64,000 nucleotides of DNA from Ottelia alismoides (lineage: Eukaryota; Streptophyta; Magnoliopsida; Alismatales; Hydrocharitaceae), in the NCBI GenBank assembly GCA_037367405.1, contig JAZKJV010008885.1:248001-312000 (forward strand), written 5' to 3'. The translations under genes were made by a program, and so were the position numbers. Position 1 is the stretch's first letter. Each line of letters begins with the position of its first letter. The notes beneath the pieces are model-generated. The model was given only the letters and a program-made list of their open reading frames with translations, did no database searches and was not told the DNA's origin. This document shows positions 57,309 through 64,000 of this stretch, piece by piece.

Positions 57309-58060
57309 TATTACAAGGAATCACTGTAATTATTCTAACTTTACATTCATCATTGTGTTTCCTACTGCACGATTTTTTTTATTCTCCCTCAAATTTCATT
57401 CACATAGGATTAAATGAAATTGGAATCCCTGTGTAGACGTATATTAATCTCCACTCAAATTCAAAGTGATAAGTAAATTAAAATAAGGGGACTGCTAACA
57501 TTATTGACTAAAAAATTTGGATAAATATGAATATCATTGTTTGTGGAAGAGAAACCCCATTCTTGTATGCAGAATTTATTGTGCTTGTTGAGAGGTGAGG
57601 ACACATCCCTAGGATAGTTCCCAAAACCCACCTTTTAATCTTGTGTAATTGGACTCATATTTTGTTCTATCACCAATATAAAACTGAACAGATAATCGGC
57701 CAAACTTTCACGTCCTTCATTGTGTGAGCTGGTGAATTTTAGGGTTTGCATTGTGTACTGGATTGTGTACGTTCAATGCTCATTGCACTTCCATCCATCG
57801 ATCGAGGTTCGTGAATTATTCCACCTCCATTTTCAAAAATGTCGGAATATTGGTATCCATGCCTAAACTCTATGGGTTACGCTTACATGACCAAATCATG
57901 ACCATCTTCGTCTTCATTCTCATATCAGGAGAATTCTTTCTTTGAGTTGGTTCTCTCCCAGCCATCATACACTTCACCCTCATCCCACCCAACTCCTTCT
58001 TTGGTTGAATATTCACGATATGAACCGCTTACAGAATCGAATTAATATTATGTAGATACA
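57309..58060 (+). other. E2 leader, right part
   Basis: It continues the leader broken at 24381. Similarity to the LARD 8240-8720 is visible in the order GGAATC.CTGT, GAAATTGGAA, GGGACTGCTAAC, and GGTGAATT..GGGTTTGC. There is no gene; the frame 57751-57945 is unsupported. Confidence 0.55.
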
Positions 58061-58470
58061 ATGGAGCGAGCGAATTCAAGTATAGATATGAGCATAATCG
58101 AATTTGATAGAGAAACACGATTCTCAGTTATGATTGAGGATTCATTTATTGAACCATACCCTACTCGGGAGGACTCTCTCCCCGCATACAATCTATTTTT
58201 CTTTGACCAAACCTATGAGAGCCTGAGTCAAGGTAATAGGACTCATGACACCACCAACACCATTGAGAATGATTATTACGTGGCTCAGGAATACATACTG
58301 GAGTCACAACATGTCAAGTAAAGTCAATCATCTCCGAGTCATGAGATGATAGCAGATGAAATATCTTGGATCAATCAGAGAACCAATGCTTTGACAAAAA
58401 ATCTTGATAATATCATTCGAAGAGTACAATACATGATAAATAACCAAGGAGAATTGACGACACCATAGGG
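58061..58470 (+). pseudogene. E2 unidentified frame at the gag position
   Basis: An 86-codon open frame (58061-58321) continues past one stop as HEMIADEISWINQRTNALTK, then NLDNIIRRVQYMINNQGEL. The first part is acidic with SFIEPYPTREDSLPAYNLFF. It sits where gag should begin, but the core Athila gag block seen in G is not present. It may be a diverged or rearranged gag end. I do not recognise it. Confidence 0.4.
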
Positions 58471-58600
58471 CAACCTAAGACACATCATATGCAAATTTTT
58501 CACACATAGACACCACACACCCCTGAAAAGTCTACTGACCATCCTACTGACTCCAGTAAAAATTTCAAAAAAATTTAAAAAAATCATAAAATTAAAAAAA

Positions 58601-59450
58601 ATGGATAACATAGATATGGAAGAATTTTTTAAAAGTCTGATCTTAGAGCTTCCATTAATCAAGGACATAGAGTATGTACCCGATCTTCAGATATTTGTGA
58701 AGAGTCAATTATCACCTAAGAAGACGGGCAAGAAGAGATCTCGAATCAAATATCATTTAATAACTGTGCCTAGTTCAATGGTGTTGACCCAAAATAGTAA
58801 AAACCGCAAAGTCAAATGGTTATCCAAGGTGACTTATGAAATTAAGAATACTGAGTTTACTCATCTTCGGATTGACGATGATTGCACCCTAAACATCCTC
58901 CCGAAGTTCGTGTTTGACCGACTCGAACTCAGACCGCTCAAAAGGACCAAAGTGATCATTTAATTTCCTGACCGATCCACCAAAAGACCGAGAGGAATTA
59001 TTCCTATCGTCATGAACTTCCAAGGTGTCAAACATAAAGTGGACTTCATTATCGTGGACATTGAGCACCGAGGAGAGTTGTATGATTCTTCGATCATTTT
59101 GGGAAAGCTATTCCTTGCCTCTACAAGAGCGACTATCGACTGTGAGACTTAAGAGATTAGATTCTTGAATCAAATCCAAAACGATCAAAGTCTCGAGGAC
59201 ACACCTTACCCAGAGACAACCGAACAAGAAACCGGTAGTTGTGACATAGAGGAGACCACAGAGCCAATCCCTCTACATGACCAGACCTCTCCACAGATCA
59301 TAGACATGATCCAAGGATAGACACCTTATGAGATAACTGTCGAGGATGCAAAGGTGAATGCGCCCAACCTAGAAACATCTGATTCACTGCCCCCAGACAT
59401 AGTTATTTCGGATTTTCTTGATCACTACTATGATTCCACATAAATGAAGC
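58601..59450 (+). pseudogene. E2 Athila-type protease and acidic linker
   Basis: Frame 58601-58963 ends FTHLRIDDDCTLNILPKFVF then DRLELRPLKRTKVI, aligning with the protease block of G (LLDNGSSINLMP...RLNLGPLRKS). The catalytic D-x-G has become D-D-D-C. After the stop at 58964 the frame continues with KRPRGIIPIVMNFQGVKHKV, DFIIVDIEHRGE and SSIILGKLFLASTRATID. An acidic linker ends VISDFLDHYYDST. No RT follows, unlike in G. The protease is inactive. Confidence 0.7.
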
Positions 59451-60240
59451 CGTCTTGGAGCACCACAAACACACCATATGCGAGATGATCGCTGACCAGT
59501 GAAGAGTATTACAATGATTGTTCATATGACAAGGACCCGATTGTCAATACCTCACCTCCTGAACCATCACTAAAAGAGTCAACCAAGACCAAATTGACCC
59601 ATCCCAAAAAAATCGATTGCTCCGTCCTCTGGTCGGTTATTTGGTAAAAAGAAGGAAAGCACCAATCCCTTGAGGTGTTCCCCAGAACACCTCAATCTGC
59701 ATCATTCTCATCTTCCTCTTGATGCTTCAGGTTCTAGAAAACCGACTAAGAGAGTTACTTTTGACATACCCATGAAGAAATTTTCTGAGGATTCCTCATC
59801 AGGTCCGGATGAGGAGATCTATATGAGTGAACCCAGTTCAGATGCTCTGGAGCCTTATCGGAGCAAGCAGACATATGCTGACCCACGTTGGACTTTCCTC
59901 GCCCCTCACTATCATTCTTCTAGGGTTGACTCCCCTGGTCCCATTTGATACACCAGAACAAATTGTTATGACCAAAATGATACTTGTTCATTAGAATATT
60001 CATCTGAAGGCGAATCGATTGACTATAAGACTGAGTGAACTCTGAGAAAGCAGCTTAAGAATTGGAATAGCTGGAGTACCACCACCTTTCAGTATTACTC
60101 TTTTGAGGACAACTCCAATGATGGTTGGGAAACTTCTACTTCGTCTTCTTTCTATCACTATTCCCTTCCACCACATGCGTCCAAAAAGATCGGTTGTAAA
60201 CCTCCTTGATCATCGGCCATCCTCCCTAGCGCCCCCATTA
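59451..60240 (+). other. E2 region after protease, RT-IN missing
   Basis: Where RT, RNase H and integrase (about 3 kb) should be, there are only 0.8 kb. A Ser/Asp/Glu-rich frame (59670-59948) contains KKFSEDSSSGPDEEIYMSEP. I recognise no domain. This looks like a filler region joining protease directly to the 3' non-coding part. Confidence 0.5.
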
Positions 60241-60261
60241 GTTCCCTTGTATATCTTCTTC

Positions 60262-60293
60262 CTATATCTAGGACAAGGCCTAAGTATAGGGGG
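60262..60293 (+). other. Hairpin-polypurine module of E2
   Basis: CCTATATCTAGG pairs imperfectly with CCTAAGTATAGG (60279-60290, two mismatches) and is followed by GGG. It is equivalent to LARD modules 1-4. Confidence 0.6.
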
Positions 60294-60390
60294 ACCAATG
60301 CCATCTATATTTACACATCATTCTATTCCTCACTAATTCGTACTCATTATTTTATTTTTATTTTCTTTTTCAATCTCTTACACTTTGCCT

Positions 60391-60493
60391 GAGCTATGGC
60401 TTCTTTGCACTTTTTGTGCTCTGAGACATAGCACTCGCTAAGTATAGGTGGCATTTATACTCTGTATATATTTTACCCATAGCTCATTCTTTC
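60391..60493 (+). other. Block with two alternative stems, E2 copy
   Basis: GAGCTATG (60391-60398) can pair with CATAGC(A)C (60427-60433, local) or perfectly with CATAGCTC (60478-60485). GCTAAGTATAGG (60437-60448) and a GTATATATTTTACC stretch lie between the second and third arms, as in the LARD and G. Confidence 0.65.
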
Positions 60494-61948
60494 ATGTAAG
60501 TCTATATTGTATTTATAGGGTGGGTAACTAACTTCTAAAAAAATCAAAATTTGTCTCCTTATCCAATTTTGCATTAAAAATCTTCAAAAAATACCTTGCA
60601 AAAAAAAAGTATTGCACACCATGAGTCGTGTATTTCATTCAACATCGCATTCATTGGCATGTCATTAATCCATGCATTCTTAGTTGGATGTATTCCTGAC
60701 ACTCACACTTTCACACATGACTGTAAGTTTAAGGACGCTTGGTTTCTGAGGTTTTGAGATTCAAAGTTAACCGGCCTTAATTATTATGGTCTATGACTTA
60801 ATTGTTCACATTTCCCTAATTTAAAAGATCCATGTGCTATATTACATACTTAATCCCAGCCTTTAAGAATATGATCAACACCTCACATGCATGACTGCAG
60901 TTATGATGAGATGAGTTGGGAATTCACTTGAGGAACTGGGATGATGGATTTGAGTTTGGACTTGATTTTATATTCTCGAGGATGGGACAAAATCGATGAA
61001 GGCTTCATGAAACCTGAATGTCATCACTTAAGCCAGTATGAGAACATGGTTCTTGTACTAATATCTTGATATAAACATGTGTGCCATGGTGTGATGAAAC
61101 TAAATAAATGTTGTTGATCAGTGTGCGCCAACTCGATAAAAGTAGTGGAGCTAGACAACCATCAATGAAATAAATTTCAAGAGAAGTTCTCTAATTCAAA
61201 TACAAAGAAAATCTCTCTCATTACAAATACAAAATTCAAAGATCTTCCACCAAATGCGAGCGCTCCCAACCTTTTCAAAGTGTCCACTTGAACCAAAGCT
61301 ACTAGGACCAGGAGTCGGGATAGCACCCAAAAAGGGCTCTGCATCATATAGTGATACAAGTCTGGGTGTTGAAGGTATGATAGGTACTCAAAATAGTCAC
61401 ACCCTAGTGTACTCCCAGGAAAACAAGTGCAGATGACTCCGAACTCTCTCGTCAGACACACTGGCCAACAACCTAAAATACATGTGTTGCATTAATACAA
61501 CACTTGAGAGGATCCTTGTTCCGATGAGAGGGAGAGAAGAAAATTACACAACATATGCCCTCCATCATCTAGCCTTCCATCCACACTTTTAAGACTGACA
61601 ACTAAAGAGACGGTGGATTGTATGCAAGAAATGCTTTATTCCCTATGTGTTGAGGATTGGGTTCTTAGGAGAGTCTCTTGGATTGGAACCTCGGATGATG
61701 TTCTGACTCTACTCTTATGACTGCAGACCACACTTAAATGTCATATCCTTATTATATATGTAAATAAAGAGAGTCTCGGGACTAGAGAAATTGAATACCT
61801 TTCAACTAAGGTTTGGTTCAGCTCAGATTTTGGTATCACTAAAATCAGGTGTCCTTCAATTGATCGCGTCTTGTATTCCACATGCATAGTAAGGGGTTGA
61901 TCTGACTAAATCAGTCATTCTCTAGTTGCTCGGAGACGAGGATGGTTT
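60494..61948 (+). other. E2 3' non-coding region
   Basis: A/T-rich sequence with no supported gene; frames 61177-61461 (minus) and 61254-61436 have no domain. Its position corresponds to the LARD 11873-13750. The stretch before the LTR (TTGCTCGGAGACGAGGATGG) corresponds to the polypurine-associated hairpin of G. Confidence 0.5.
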
Positions 61949-61961
61949 AAGTATACAAGGT
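61949..61961 (+). other. Degenerate polypurine tract of E2
   Basis: AAGTATACAAGG before the LTR start corresponds to AAGTATAGGGGG of the LARD, with the G run interrupted. Confidence 0.55.
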
Positions 61962-64000
61962 TGATGAATCTGATTCAACACTCTAATTAGCTGAAAATAG
62001 AGCTTCGTCCCAAGAAATTAAGATCATTTAAATGTTAACTTCATAAAATTAACCTTCATTCACTCATAACTAATTTGCGTAAATTAGCATTCATTTCTGC
62101 ATTCATAATCATCTTCATATTTTCACCTAACTTTATGCATTTTTAATTAATTCATGCCAACTCCAATTGACCTGAAACCAACTCCATTGTGTATATATTA
62201 CTAACCTTAATCCAATAAAAACCTAAAAAATTGCTTACATGCACATATACAAAATAAACCCAAACACTAATTTTAGGACATATAGACTAAAATGTTGATA
62301 TCTCTTTTTTTATTCTCATACAGTGTCCAAATAAATCCTACTCATTTTGAACTAATACACATTCAATTATCTTCAAAACAAGATCAAATTCAAGAGAATC
62401 AGAGTCCATTTATGAAAATTGGATTTTAGGGCCTTATTGTGCATTGTGCATTTGTTGTTGATTACGACTCATCATTTCATGTGCATATTTCACTCCTTTT
62501 AATTATTTCTTTTTCATTTCTTTATTTCATTCATTATTTTAATAAAATACATAAAATCAAAATCCAAAAAAAATAGAAAAGCAATAAAAATGACATGTTC
62601 TGACTTAAGCTTATTCACATAATCCACTTGTACATAATTAACTTCCTAAATTATTCTGACCTATTTAAAACCCATAAAAATTCCAAAAAAATCACATTTA
62701 AGTCCATTGCATTATTTCATAGCATGTTTTATTTTCGCATGCATCAAATAAAAATTTCAAAGCCAAAAATTGATATTTTATATACATAAAATATCACCAA
62801 AGAAATCATATCTTGCATTGCGCATTTCATTGGCACATGAGTCCATGAACATTGTAGATCGCAATTAGATGCATATTTTTCATTTTGATCATTTTCCATC
62901 CAAGTCCATTTTCTATTTTTAATTGATTTACTTCCGCATTTTAAGTCTGGGTCAATGCATGGTCAACAGTCATTGTGCCACATGGCATCACACCACTAGA
63001 CCACATGGTCATGCCCCCCCCCATCTTTCATTCCCCATGTGCTAGGCACGTGATACCTGACGCCACCCCTTCATACGTACCTGCACCCTTCCTCCTTTTG
63101 ATGACCTGCGTTGCTGCCTCCCTTCTCTGCTCCACCATCGATGCTTCTCTCTCCTCCTTCCATCTCAACCACAACTGTCGCACACTCGCATCTTAGGGCA
63201 TCTCCCCTTCTTCATCTAACACCTCCCAATGCACGATCCCTCTCCCTCTATCTTATCTCCTGCAACTGATATCTATCGCCAACCCTAACCACCAGTTCCC
63301 CAAATCCAGGAACTCATGACGAACTCCTTATCTCCTCTCCGATCTTCTAAATCAACCACCTGACGTATCTCCCTTCTTCGCCCTGTAGGCCCAATTCACG
63401 AAACCTTATTTCCAACCTTCACAGACTTATCCCCTCTCCTATTTAAGTGTCATTATCGATGACCTTAAGGGGATCCATCGAACGGCCGACATCTGCCATC
63501 TTCTGCAAAGAAGGAGAGAGAAAGTCAAGGGAACGACAGTGACAGCTGGTCCCCTTCGGTTTGGACCCCCTTTCCGGCGTGATCCCCGAGGGGTTCCACC
63601 TTCGTGCTGTTGTTGATAACTTTAGTACAACCGAGCCTCAAGGAGCACTGCCACTCCTCTACAGGTGATAATCAGGGGGTGAGCCGTGCTCTCCCATTTC
63701 CATGTGAAAGTTCCCTTCTTCCCTTCGCATAATGTGCCTTCTCCTCACTTTTTCTCTGTCCTTCACTCGCACCTCGCTCCCTCTCATTCCACCACTACTT
63801 CATCACGTCTACGTCGACTTCCACCCCTTCACCATCACTGCTCTGCCATGAAGCACCACACCTCCATTGTCATTGCAAAACATGAGGTTCAGATTAAGCA
63901 AAGAGTCTCCTCAGACGAAAACCCCACTCCAGGTGCCAAGCAACCTTGGATCAAGAACACAGGGGATCAAGGCTGTCCAAACTCTCCCAATTTGGGGTCG
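61962..64000 (+). repeat. 3' LTR of E2 (cut by the window end)
   Basis: It starts TGATGAATCTGATTCAACAC and is collinear with 20463-22520 to the last base of the window, including the TATTTAAG box (about 63440) and the GC-richer leader. About 1.2 kb of this LTR and the right target duplication lie outside. Open frames such as 62975-63196 are unsupported. Confidence 0.88.

Larger units (their letters stand above)
20463..64000 (+). mobile_element. E2: Athila-family element, runs off the window
   Basis: The 5' LTR (20463-about 23717), a degenerate tRNA-Asp primer site and the leader (to 24381) are on the left. On the right are the rest of the leader, a protease-like remnant, structured 3' non-coding sequence, a degenerate polypurine tract and the 3' LTR starting at 61962, which matches the 5' LTR from its first base. 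Everything in 24382-57308 is a younger copia insertion with further nesting. No RT, RNase H or integrase is found in the E2 interior. E2 is therefore a non-autonomous or deleted Athila relative. Its right target duplication is outside the window. Confidence 0.82.

Noticed and set aside
1..64000. Endogenous pararetrovirus or other viral insertion
   Set aside because: No movement protein, coat protein or caulimovirid RT context; all pol regions fit Ty1/copia, Ty3/gypsy (Athila) or L1.

Overview
This window is plant nuclear heterochromatin. It is a nest of decayed and recent retrotransposons, and I found no ordinary host gene, rRNA, functional tRNA or CRISPR. The plant assignment rests on Athila-like Ty3/gypsy proteins, long LTRs primed by tRNA-Asp, Ty1/copia proteins primed by initiator tRNA-Met, a plant-type L1 LINE and a hAT-like element rich in GAGCC/GGCTC repeats. 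It is an angiosperm with an inflated genome; I cannot name the species.

Layout. Bases 1-385 are the 3' end of an Athila-type LTR. Bases 430-2545 are a broken Ty1/copia fragment (protease, integrase, start of RT). A degenerate L1 LINE runs from about 2659 to 20462 (ORF1, endonuclease, start of RT). Its ORF1 is split by a complete, young, non-coding LTR element of the LARD type at 3481-17711: LTRs of 3908 and 3926 bp, GAAGG target duplication, 6.4 kb interior without gag or pol. The LINE RT is broken at 20463 by a second Athila-family element (called E2), which runs past the end of the window; its 3' LTR begins at 61962.

Inside E2 lies a Ty1/copia element (C, 24382-57308, LTRs about 2.5 kb). 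The 5' LTR of C holds a minus-strand Athila element with gag and pol (G, 25666-44995). The 3' LTR of G holds a hAT-like element (26171-26925), which carries a tRNA-like SINE promoter. Separately, the RT of C is split by a minus-strand solo LTR (50187-53561) with a perfect CAGCC duplication.

How the parts relate. LARD, G and E2 share LTR termini (TGATGAAT), a tRNA-Asp primer site and a structured non-coding 3' region, so G-like elements are plausible helpers for the LARD. The most unusual signal is RNA-like structure in that region. (1) An array at 9.73-10.86 kb with a 451-base period has hairpin loops that are conserved while the stems change in a complementary way. (2) Several hairpins are each followed by AAGTATAGGGGG, a copy of the polypurine primer. 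(3) A block of about 110 bases, present in all three elements, has two mutually exclusive pairings and a compensatory change. The LTRs of C carry an independent series of covarying hairpins built on an AAT-GTG-ATT core.

Limits. All homology calls are from reading the sequence and recalling family motifs, with no database search. Boundaries marked by target duplications are firm; those inside decayed elements are good to tens of bases.
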